Positions 33,978-42,060 of a stretch of DNA of 64,000 bases are shown in pieces. The notes under the pieces were generated by a model that did no database searches, was not told where the DNA came from, and saw only the letters and a list, made by a program, of their open reading frames with translations. Origin of the DNA: CCY15215 sp039194995 (GTDB lineage: Bacteria; Cyanobacteriota; Cyanobacteriia; Cyanobacteriales; Spirulinaceae); contig JBCCVR010000002.1 of NCBI GenBank assembly GCA_039194995.1, positions 1-64,000 of the forward strand, given 5' to 3'. A program made the position numbers and the translations under genes. The stretch's first letter is position 1, and each line of letters begins with the position of its first letter.

Positions 33978-36194
33978 TTAGCGATCGCCTTCCAAGATTT
34001 GCTGTAGTTTTTCGAGTTCTTCGAGATAGAGGTAGAGGGCATTTTTCTGTGCCTCTAAGTCGGCGAGGATACGATCGACTTCACTTTCTCTGTTTTCTCG
34101 TTCCTTCAACAGGCGATCGAATTCTACTAAAAAACGATTGATATATTCATTAATTTGCTGTTCTGCATTGCCGAAATCTTCCCCCACTTGTTTTTTGATA
34201 GCTCTTTCGACCACAATCAAACTGCCGGTCGTTTGTGCGTCAATTTCCTGTTTGATGGCAACAATAGTTTGGCGGAGATCGATTTCGTAATAAGAAAGGC
34301 GATCGTCTACTTGAATATCTACTTCATAATCCCGGCAAAATGCTTGTTTTCGTTCTCTCGTCCATCGGGTATAGTTTTCAGTTTGCTGCTGCACTCGCGT
34401 ATCGATTCCTTGGAAATCAAACACCAACATTTGAATGGGATTGATATTCATCGAGATTTCCAAGGCTTCTCCGAGATATTTGGAGAGTTCGTCGGAAATT
34501 GTTTGCACATTATCTCTGATTTGGGCAACCAGTTCTTGGCGGATGAGCGTCCCATCTCGGGAGAGTTTATCTTGGGTATTCGTCCACCAATCTTTAATTA
34601 AAATCGCGCAAAAACGATTGATATCTTTTTTGATTTGTTCGACTTCTTCTTCGGTTTCGCAGCGAATCCTGTAAGGATTTTCTTCATCGCCTAAAAGCTC
34701 ATTAATGACTTTCTTTAAAGATTCTGCCAATCGCTTCGGAACGGGAAAACGAGTCTTTTTTTCCGGTTCTTCTTCAATTTCTTCCTCTTCTTCGGGTTCG
34801 GGGGAGATTGTATAATCAGAAAAACGGTAATGAACAAAAATTTCAAACTCTTGTTGAATGGTTAACTTTGCCCGTTCGGCAAAATCGGATATCTCCCATT
34901 TGAACTGCTCGATTAATTGCCTTTCTTGTTGCTCGACCAGTTTCTTAACACCGCGAATCTGGACGATCGCATTCTTTGCTAGGCGTTTATATTCCTCCAT
35001 CTTTTGACGCAAGGGCTTGATTTCAATTTTCCAGCCGCCAATGCGAGTATTAATAACATCTTCAATCCCCTGCCCGGCTTTATTGAGTTTGGCAATAACA
35101 TCATTCAACAAATTCCAGCCAGCATTTTCGACAACTTCGCCGACAACGGCTTTTTCAATCACCGGAATTAAACTATCTTTTAAAGCCTGCGGGGCTATTT
35201 TCTGCGGCGAAGGCACAATTAGATCGCCTTCGGGAGTTTCTCTTGCATATCTTCCTCCAAAAAAGCGCTTAAAGTTTCGTAAATGTACATCAGTTGCTAA
35301 CCCTCGCTGAATCATTTTAGCAAGGAGTCCTTGCCAAGCACTGGCAGGATAAACGATAGGTTCGGGAATGCCAAATTCTTTTAAAGTTCTTTTCAGATCG
35401 TCAATAACGTGTTGAATGGGGCGATCTTCTTCCGTCTTGCGATCGACTTTATTGAGGATAAAATAAATTGCGCCTCGATTGCGCTGTAAAAAATCGCTGC
35501 GTTGTTCGATTAAATCCCGTAAAAGCTCGGAATTCGTATTATCTTTAAAAGAAGAATAGTCGAGAATGAAGAGAACCACATCGCAATTGCGAAGCACTTC
35601 AAGGGCAGTTTGTTTGAGCATGATGCTATCAAAAGAGCCATCTTGCCATTCATTCGGTCCCGGTGTATCGACGAGAGTAAAGCCTTTGAGGGCGGAAAAA
35701 TCGCCGATCGCATCGATGGGATATTCTAATTCAAAACGAACCGCGCGATCGCGGTTGTCCGTTGCCCGGATCAGGTGGGTGCGTTCGAGAAAATGCTGGC
35801 GAATAATTCTCGCATCCCCTTCGGCAATCAAAACGGGTTGTTTCTGCGTTTCCCGATATTCCAGCAGTCTCGGCACTTCGTTTCCGGCAAGCGGGCGCAC
35901 GTCGGTTCGGCAAACCGTACAAGATTCGGTTTCGCTCGCCAATACATCAGCACCAATCAAAGCATTGAGAAAGGTGCTTTTTCCCGCTTTCATGGCAGCA
36001 ATAACCGCAACGTGATATTTTTGCTCTCTCAATGCCGTCAGTGCTTTTCTCGCATCCTCTTCGATCGCCAGCAAGGTTTCTGCATCGTTGCCTTGGGCGA
36101 GTTCTTCTTCTCGTAATTCCTGCAAATATTGCACGAGTCTCGATCCCGTGTCGTAAATGCTTTCGTAAATTTCTTGAAACCGTTGAGAGGACAT
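33978..36194 (-). CDS. Bacterial dynamin-like GTPase
   Basis: A 738-residue large GTPase. G1 P-loop AAMKAGKSTFLNALIG near residue 64, G3 LVDTPGPN with the catalytic-loop region, and G4 ILNKVD are intact. After the G domain come long helices (EQQERQLIEQFKWEIS), an acidic patch (EEEEIEEEPEKK) and a final helical bundle ending in a coiled coil (ILADLEAQKNALYLYLEELE). This matches dynamin-family proteins that remodel or protect membranes. No obvious hydrophobic paddle or TM helix is visible, so membrane contact may be indirect. Most dynamin-like proteins come in pairs; this one has no second GTPase beside it. Confidence 0.88.
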   Translation of the reverse strand: MSSQRFQEIYESIYDTGSRLVQYLQELREEELAQGNDAETLLAIEEDARKALTALREQKYHVAVIAAMKAGKSTFLNALIGADVLASETESCTVCRTDVRPLAGNEVPRLLEYRETQKQPVLIAEGDARIIRQHFLERTHLIRATDNRDRAVRFELEYPIDAIGDFSALKGFTLVDTPGPNEWQDGSFDSIMLKQTALEVLRNCDVVLFILDYSSFKDNTNSELLRDLIEQRSDFLQRNRGAIYFILNKVDRKTEEDRPIQHVIDDLKRTLKEFGIPEPIVYPASAWQGLLAKMIQRGLATDVHLRNFKRFFGGRYARETPEGDLIVPSPQKIAPQALKDSLIPVIEKAVVGEVVENAGWNLLNDVIAKLNKAGQGIEDVINTRIGGWKIEIKPLRQKMEEYKRLAKNAIVQIRGVKKLVEQQERQLIEQFKWEISDFAERAKLTIQQEFEIFVHYRFSDYTISPEPEEEEEIEEEPEKKTRFPVPKRLAESLKKVINELLGDEENPYRIRCETEEEVEQIKKDINRFCAILIKDWWTNTQDKLSRDGTLIRQELVAQIRDNVQTISDELSKYLGEALEISMNINPIQMLVFDFQGIDTRVQQQTENYTRWTRERKQAFCRDYEVDIQVDDRLSYYEIDLRQTIVAIKQEIDAQTTGSLIVVERAIKKQVGEDFGNAEQQINEYINRFLVEFDRLLKERENRESEVDRILADLEAQKNALYLYLEELEKLQQILEGDR

Positions 36195-36217
36195 GAATGG
36201 GTTTGGGTTTTGGGTTT

Positions 36218-36300
36218 TCTCCCCCTCTTGCTCTCCCTCTCTTGCTTCCCCCTCTTGGGAGGGGGCTGGGGGGTGGGTTTGGGGGGTGGGTTTTAGGGGT
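36218..36300. repeat. CCCCTCTTGGGAGGGG-type repeat cluster
   Basis: CCCCTCTTGGGAGGGGGCTG plus GGGTGGGTTTGGGGGGTGGG and a preceding CCCTCTTGCTCTCCCTCTC form a C-rich/G-rich bipartite block between the dynamin-like gene and the DUF3082 gene. The inverted CCCTC...GAGGG core could fold as a hairpin. The same block is at 20.67 and 41.92 kb. Confidence 0.75.
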
Positions 36301-36313
36301 CAATTCTGGGGAA

Positions 36314-36613
36314 TTATTCCGTTTGTTCTTTGCTCAAAGCGGTTTGCAGGGCGAGGGCGAGTAAACCGATCGCGGCAATGGCAAAGATTGCTGTTGCTAA
36401 TGTAGCAAGTCCTACCACCAAAGTTCGCACGGCGACAGCAATCTTTAAAGCGGTTTGGTTGGTGGAGGGGAGTGGTTTTTCTGCAAAGGTCGAAGCGATC
36501 GAGTTTGTCAGCCAATAGAGGGGGAGGGCAAAACCCCCTGCTGTTAGCGCTCCCATGACGCATTGCAGGGGACTTAAGGATTTGCGTTCGGCGGTTGGGG
36601 GAGAATCGCTCAT
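36314..36613 (-). CDS. DUF3082 family small membrane protein
   Basis: A 99-residue cyanobacterial protein with two predicted TM helices: SPLQCVMGALTAGGFALPLY (residues ~14-35) and the segment from VAVRTLVVGLATLATAIFAI to LLALALQ (~60-92). The strongly conserved VAVRTLVVGLATLATAIF core identifies DUF3082. Function unknown. The gene precedes the dynamin-like GTPase on the same strand across a repeat cluster, so co-transcription is possible. Confidence 0.78.
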   Translation of the reverse strand: MSDSPPTAERKSLSPLQCVMGALTAGGFALPLYWLTNSIASTFAEKPLPSTNQTALKIAVAVRTLVVGLATLATAIFAIAAIGLLALALQTALSKEQTE

Positions 36614-37206
36614 GGGGAGGGCAGGATAAACTATTTTTTTATTTTAGGGGGGATGGGGGCGGTATCTATCATAAAGATAACAGCAGCATTTTCAATGCAA
36701 CTATAGCCTTTAACCTTGCCGATGCCGAACTAAACTCATGCGATCGCTTCTATCCGTCTGGACTTGAACCGTACATCACTTATAAGATGCAGCGTTGAGA
36801 TTTACGAGTTTGGCGGTGAATGTGGGGGCTAAGTTTGTATTAGCAGGCGATCGTGTAATCTCCCGATCTACTTCCTTCTTCATCTTTAGACGCATTGGGC
36901 AATCGCGATTTCTCCTACCCTTACCATTGGAGCGCATTTACTTTAGTGGGTTCGCCCTAGCAATTCTTTCAAATCCGATTAAATTATTATGATTTCCCAA
37001 AACTTTAGATTTAGTAAGGTATAGTCAGAGACATTCGAGAATAGTGTTTGTGCTTCTACCCACCCAATATAGCACTTGAATCATTGCCAATCTCCAGTTC
37101 TAAAGATTAGTGCGTGTATCTCAAAAATGTAAATTTGCTGTCAGTAAATTCTAAAGACATCGATAGAGTTTAAAAAGAACGCTTGTCTTCTTCCGGTCAA
37201 CACATC
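36614..37206. other. Long intergenic region
   Basis: Nearly 600 bases with no supported gene between divergent transcription units. It contains a tRNA-like fragment (36751-36798, minus) and A/T-rich DNA that should hold the promoters of DUF3082 and of the PAS kinase. No matching -35/-10 pair was convincing. Confidence 0.5.
36751..36798 (-). pseudogene. tRNA-like 3'-half fragment
   Basis: On the minus strand GCTGCATCTTATAAGTGATG is followed by TACGGTTCAAGTCCAGACGG. The first part resembles an anticodon arm (CATC/GATG stem), the second a T-arm with loop TTCAAGT flanked by GG and CC. The T-stem is mostly unpaired and no D-arm or 5' acceptor strand is found, so this is at best a relic. Confidence 0.35.
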
Positions 37207-40035
37207 ATGTTTTTTCAATTTTGGCATTCGCAAAGGCTGCGACCGTCTCATCTGAAATGGTCGGTGTTCCTTTCTTTGACAACGCGGCGACATCGATACT
37301 TGTGGATGTTGGGATTATTCTCCCTGATGTGCGTTCCGATCGCGAGCGTGACCTTCTTTTTTTACGCCTCAGAAGTCAAAAAGGCGCAAGTCGTGCTAGA
37401 AGTTGAAACAAAACATCATCTCAACCGAGCTAGAGATCAAGTTCAAGATGAATTTTATTTTATTCTCTCAGATATACAATTTCTTGCCCGAGAAAACGCC
37501 CTCCGAGACCTATTTGCCGAATCCGCTTCCGCGATCGTATCTTCGCCTTCTCGTCGGGCATTAGAGCAAGAATACCTGCATTTTTCCCAGCATAAATCTT
37601 TTTACGATCAGGTTCGCTTTTTGGATAAGAAGGGAACGGAAATCGTTCGCGTTAACTGGAATGAAGGCAAGCCTTTAATTGTTCCCATTGATAAGTTACA
37701 GAATAAGCAAAATCGGTACTATTTTCGAGAAACCTTTCAACTGGATGCCAATGAGATTTTTATTTCGCCGTTCGATCTTAATGTAGAACAGGGTGAAATC
37801 GAACAGCCCCTCAAACCCATGATCCGCTTTGGGATGCCCGTGTTGGATCGGAACGGAACCAAACAGGGAATTGTACTCATTAATTATCTCGGTCGCTCAA
37901 TTTTAACAAAGCTCCAGCGTCATCTCGATACGCCCGATACGCTCATGCTCCTCAATGAAGAAAGCTACTGGCTCATGGGGGCGAAACCAGAGGAGCTTTG
38001 GGGCTTTATGTATCCCGATCGCAAAGATCGCAAATTTAGCCAGCGTTTTCCCAAAGAATGGCAACAAATTCAAGCCAGTCAGTCCGGACATTTCTATACA
38101 TCTAATGGTCTTTTCATTTTTGTCACGGTCTCGCCTTGGCAAAATCGTAGAAGTTCTCTAGACAATCGCGATCGTGATGTCATCAAAACCGGACTCAATC
38201 GCCCGGCTGAGGTCTATAGTTGGAAATTGGTTTCTCACGTGTCGCCAGGGTTGATTCAAAAACAGAAAATTGCCGCATTTGACAGGCTCTTTTTACCCTT
38301 CTTGAGTTGGATTGCGATCTCTGCCTGTTTGTCCTATTTATTAATCCGAATTCAGCATCGCAAGCAAGCCGAAGAGTTGCGAATTCAGAGAATGAATGAA
38401 TTCTTCAGAAATATTTTAGATGCTTTGGCTGACCCACTTTATGTGATTGATGTCAATACCTATGAGATTGTCATTGCCAATCAAGCGGCTCGAGAACTCG
38501 GACATCCCGAACCTTACACCTGCCATAAACTGACACATCACAGAGAAACACCCTGTGAAGGCGATCGCGATCCCTGTCCCCTCGAGCTACTGAAAGAGAC
38601 GCGAAAACCCACCGTCGTCGAGCATGTTCATTTCGATGGGGACGGAACGCCTGCGATCGTAGAGGTGCATGGGTATCCTATTTTCGATTTAGAAGGAAAT
38701 CTTCTTTATATGGTGGAATACTCGATGGATATTACGGAGCGCCGTCGAACCGAAGAGCAGATCCACAAACTCTCTCAAGCTGTCGAGCAAAGTGCCAATA
38801 CAATCCTGATTACGGATCGTATTGGCAGAATCGAATATGTCAATCCTAAATGCTGCCAAACTACTGGCTATAGCGTGGAAGAAATGATTGGTAAAACACC
38901 CAAACTGTTTAAGTCTGGCAGACAAACAAAAGAATACTATGAAACCCTATGGGCAACCATCAGATCCGGTCGGGAATGGCGAGGGGAATTTTGCAACCGT
39001 CGTAAAGATGGCTCTCTTTATTGGGAACAGGCAAGCATTGCACCTCTACTCGACGAACGAGGGAAAATCACCAACTTTATTGCCGTTAAAGAAGACATTA
39101 CAGACCGCAAGAAAACCGAGGAAAAACTGCAACGATCTCAAGCTGAATTGCAACAAAAGGCGAAAGATTTAACGCAAACGTTACAAGAATTACGCAAAAC
39201 CCAATCGCAACTCATTCAAACCGAGAAAATGTCGAGTTTGATGCAGTTGGTTGCGGGAATTGCTCATGAAATCAATAATCCGGCAACTTTTATTACGAAT
39301 AATCTATTTCACTTAGATGGTTACTCCACAGATCTAATTCACTTAATTAAACTCTACCAAGAAAATTATCCTCACCCTCCTGTTACCATTGCTGAAGAAC
39401 TTGAATCTATCGAATTTGACTATCTGTGCGAAGATATGAGTCAACTCATTGGTTCTATGAATTCAGGGATTAAACGTATTAATACGATTGTCACGTCATT
39501 ACGAACATTTTCGCGACTGGATGAATCGGATCTGAAGCTGGTGGATATTCATGATGGTTTAGACAGTGCAATTCTTCTTTTGGAAGGATTTTTAAAAGAT
39601 CGCAAGACGGGGGGAGAGATCGAGATCGAAAGAGATTATGGCACTTTACCGCAGGTGGAATGTTATGCGGGGCATCTCAATCAAGTTTTTATGAATATTC
39701 TGAAGAATGCGATCGATGTTCTTCATGATTCTCAAGATACGGAATCTAGCGATCGCCCTAAAAAAATTACCGTGCAAACTTCAGCAATTGAAGAGAATGA
39801 ACGGCGTGTTGCCATCTATATTCGAGATAATGGTCCGGGAATTAAATCCGAGATTCTCCCGCGAATTTTCGATCCCTTTTTTACTACTAAACCCGTTGGA
39901 AAAGGCACGGGTTTGGGGTTAGCAGTTAGCTATGAAATTATTAAAGAGAAACATCACGGCGAACTGAAATGCTATTCCACATTTGGAGAAGGCACAGAAT
40001 TTGCGATCGTGATTCCTTGCGTTCAATCCTCTTGA
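37207..40035 (+). CDS. Sensor histidine kinase (dCache-PAS-PAS-HisKA-HATPase)
   Basis: A 942-residue transmembrane kinase. TM1 is near residues 33-55 (WMLGLFSLMCVPIASVTFFF), then a dCache-type periplasmic sensor, TM2 near 360-380, PAS1, PAS2 with the GYSVEEMIGKTPKLFKSG signature, and a kinase core with intact H-box GIAHEINNPATF, N-box FMNILKNAID, G1 DNGPGI and G2 GKGTGLGLAVSY. PAS1 contains a Cys/His-rich C-x4-H...PC...CPL motif, suggesting redox or metal sensing. An ATG at 37207 is used; a TTG at 37183 is in frame. No adjacent co-directional response regulator. Convergent with the vWA gene (28 bases). Confidence 0.9.
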   Translation: MFFQFWHSQRLRPSHLKWSVFLSLTTRRHRYLWMLGLFSLMCVPIASVTFFFYASEVKKAQVVLEVETKHHLNRARDQVQDEFYFILSDIQFLARENALRDLFAESASAIVSSPSRRALEQEYLHFSQHKSFYDQVRFLDKKGTEIVRVNWNEGKPLIVPIDKLQNKQNRYYFRETFQLDANEIFISPFDLNVEQGEIEQPLKPMIRFGMPVLDRNGTKQGIVLINYLGRSILTKLQRHLDTPDTLMLLNEESYWLMGAKPEELWGFMYPDRKDRKFSQRFPKEWQQIQASQSGHFYTSNGLFIFVTVSPWQNRRSSLDNRDRDVIKTGLNRPAEVYSWKLVSHVSPGLIQKQKIAAFDRLFLPFLSWIAISACLSYLLIRIQHRKQAEELRIQRMNEFFRNILDALADPLYVIDVNTYEIVIANQAARELGHPEPYTCHKLTHHRETPCEGDRDPCPLELLKETRKPTVVEHVHFDGDGTPAIVEVHGYPIFDLEGNLLYMVEYSMDITERRRTEEQIHKLSQAVEQSANTILITDRIGRIEYVNPKCCQTTGYSVEEMIGKTPKLFKSGRQTKEYYETLWATIRSGREWRGEFCNRRKDGSLYWEQASIAPLLDERGKITNFIAVKEDITDRKKTEEKLQRSQAELQQKAKDLTQTLQELRKTQSQLIQTEKMSSLMQLVAGIAHEINNPATFITNNLFHLDGYSTDLIHLIKLYQENYPHPPVTIAEELESIEFDYLCEDMSQLIGSMNSGIKRINTIVTSLRTFSRLDESDLKLVDIHDGLDSAILLLEGFLKDRKTGGEIEIERDYGTLPQVECYAGHLNQVFMNILKNAIDVLHDSQDTESSDRPKKITVQTSAIEENERRVAIYIRDNGPGIKSEILPRIFDPFFTTKPVGKGTGLGLAVSYEIIKEKHHGELKCYSTFGEGTEFAIVIPCVQSS

Positions 40036-40063
40036 AATGACGATCGCCGGGAAGAAAATCCGT

Positions 40064-41908
40064 TTACTGTACCAAGCGGCAAATTTTCCCACAAGCAATA
40101 TAAGAACCGCCGTTTGAGGCTTCTTTGATTGCCTCGACTACAAATAACTCTCCTTCTTTGCGAACATTGCGAGGAAAGCGAATATTATAATCGGGATTGT
40201 AGCCATCGGAAACGACGCGGGCGCGTAATTTCCTACCATCTTTCACGCATTGCACTAAGATGCCATCCCCGACGGTATCTGTGGTTTCCAAGTCTTCTAG
40301 GGTAATGGTTGATTTTGCGGATTTCAAGTTTCTCGCTTGAGATGAGGCAACCGTCCGAACCGATCCCGCCGCCCGTTCTTCTCCCGGTTTGACGAGTTGT
40401 TTTATCGTCCCCGATGTCCGATAAAACGAACCATTGGCAGAAAGTTGCAATTCTTCGACCACATAGGTTACGCCTTGCTGGCGAATGCTGCGAGGAAATT
40501 GCACGTTTAAATTGCTGTCGTATCCTTCGGAAATGGGGCGAATTCTTAATTTGCCGCTTATCTTTTCACACTTGACTAAAATGCCGCCATCTGCCTGAGA
40601 AACACCTTCCAAACTCCCGGCCGAACCTGCCGCAATTCCCCGCAATTTTAAATCCGTGCGATCGCGAGTCCTCGCTTGATAAGATTGGTCGCGCATTTCT
40701 TTGCGCAGGGTGCGATCGAAGCGCTGTTTCTCAAGATTTTGCGCGTAATGTTCTAACTGGGAAATTTCTTCGGCAATTTCAAAAGATTCCTGCAAGGTTT
40801 TCAGTTTTAGATCGGCAATGGTTTCGCGTAATTTCTCAGAAGCGCGATCGTATTTGCCCCCATCTGCCAAACTGACAGCTTCATCTTTAACTTTAGCGAT
40901 GCGGAGTTGTCCGATTTGTTCTAAAACTGTCATATTTGCAGGGGCTTGACTGGCATCTTCTTCCTCTGCGATCGCCCCTTGGACGACCATTTTTTGGGAA
41001 ATGGTTTTTATTTGTTCGTCAACAATTGTTTGATATTCGTAGGAAACTTCGAGTAAATTTTGCGGGCCGAGTTCGCTTTGCGGGGGAATGTCGAGGGCGA
41101 TCGCGAGGGATTTTTTCTCGACTCCGTAAACGTCTCCTAAAAAGATTTGCAGGGTTTCATCTTGGGTTTGGGTGCGATAGTTACTGAGAATTTCGGTAAT
41201 TGCAACCGAATTTTGGGGTTGTAAGGTGACGGTTAAATTTTGTGCCGCCACCGATACTAAACTTTCGATCTCAATCCGAAATACATCTTCTGCATCTTCG
41301 GGGGATTGAATGTAATAATAGTTGCCTCCAGCAGCATCAGCCATGCCGATGAGCAAATCTTCGTTAAAATAATTGCCAAACCCTAACGTTGTCGTGATAA
41401 TCCCTTCTTCTGCCTTGGCGCGAGCGGTGTTTGTCAAAACATCGGGTTGTGTAATGCCTCGATTTGCCTGTCCATCAGTGAGTAACAGAACGCGATTCAA
41501 ATATTCCCCCGAAAATTGAGATTTTACCCAATCGCATCCTTGCAACCAACCACCACTTAAATCGGTCAAACCTCCCGCACGAATGCGTGCAATTTTTTGT
41601 TGAATTTCGGCTTTGTTCCGGACTTTTTGATGTTCGACAATGGTATCGACGCGATCGTCGTAAATGACCACCGAAAGATAGTCATCTTCTGTGAGATAAT
41701 CTAAGAGTTTTTTAGCTGCTTTTATCGCATTTCTGAGAGAAGTCCCCCCCATCGAACCCGAGCGATCTAGAACAATGCTGAGATTGAGGGGACGGCGAGA
41801 CGGTTTGTTTTCTGGAGAGTCGCTGCTTTGAAAATCGATCGCGCAATACAATTGAGTCTGGCGATCGCGCGGAATGAGAGATTGACTAAGATGATAACTG
41901 GCTTGCAT
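40064..41908 (-). CDS. von Willebrand factor A protein with two C-terminal repeat modules
   Basis: A 614-residue protein. The vWA domain (~40-215) has an intact MIDAS: VLDRSGSMGG, the Thr loop in GGLTDLSGG and LLLTDGQANRG. A beta-rich middle and a coiled region follow. The C-terminus holds two copies of a ~66-residue module: GILVKCEKISGKLRIRPISE / GYDSNLNVQFPRSIR and GILVQCVKDGRKLRARVVSD / GYNPDYNIRFPRNVR, each ending in GKICRLV/GTIKQLV. No signal peptide, so likely cytoplasmic; vWA proteins act as protein-interaction or metal-dependent assembly factors. Partner unknown. A repeat cluster forms its 5' leader. Confidence 0.82.
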   Translation of the reverse strand: MQASYHLSQSLIPRDRQTQLYCAIDFQSSDSPENKPSRRPLNLSIVLDRSGSMGGTSLRNAIKAAKKLLDYLTEDDYLSVVIYDDRVDTIVEHQKVRNKAEIQQKIARIRAGGLTDLSGGWLQGCDWVKSQFSGEYLNRVLLLTDGQANRGITQPDVLTNTARAKAEEGIITTTLGFGNYFNEDLLIGMADAAGGNYYYIQSPEDAEDVFRIEIESLVSVAAQNLTVTLQPQNSVAITEILSNYRTQTQDETLQIFLGDVYGVEKKSLAIALDIPPQSELGPQNLLEVSYEYQTIVDEQIKTISQKMVVQGAIAEEEDASQAPANMTVLEQIGQLRIAKVKDEAVSLADGGKYDRASEKLRETIADLKLKTLQESFEIAEEISQLEHYAQNLEKQRFDRTLRKEMRDQSYQARTRDRTDLKLRGIAAGSAGSLEGVSQADGGILVKCEKISGKLRIRPISEGYDSNLNVQFPRSIRQQGVTYVVEELQLSANGSFYRTSGTIKQLVKPGEERAAGSVRTVASSQARNLKSAKSTITLEDLETTDTVGDGILVQCVKDGRKLRARVVSDGYNPDYNIRFPRNVRKEGELFVVEAIKEASNGGSYIACGKICRLVQ

Positions 41909-42060
41909 GACTTCTTACTCCCCTCTTGGGAGGGGCTTGGGGGTGGGTTATCCTCTTGAGAGGGGCTTGGGGGTAGGTTGTTATGGTTATTGGAGAGCTA
42001 AACACTTCGGCATAGCTCAGTGCAAGCAACAAACAACGAATAACCAACAACGAAAATAAA
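41909..42060. repeat. Composite repeat cluster
   Basis: Two copies of CCCTCTTGGGAGGGGCTTGG / CCTCTTGAGAGGGGCTTGGG, then CACTTCGGCATAGCTCAGTG and AACAAACAACGAATAACCAA heptamer-like DNA fill the whole spacer between the vWA and GGDEF-EAL genes. Three of the window's repeat families meet here. Confidence 0.75.
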
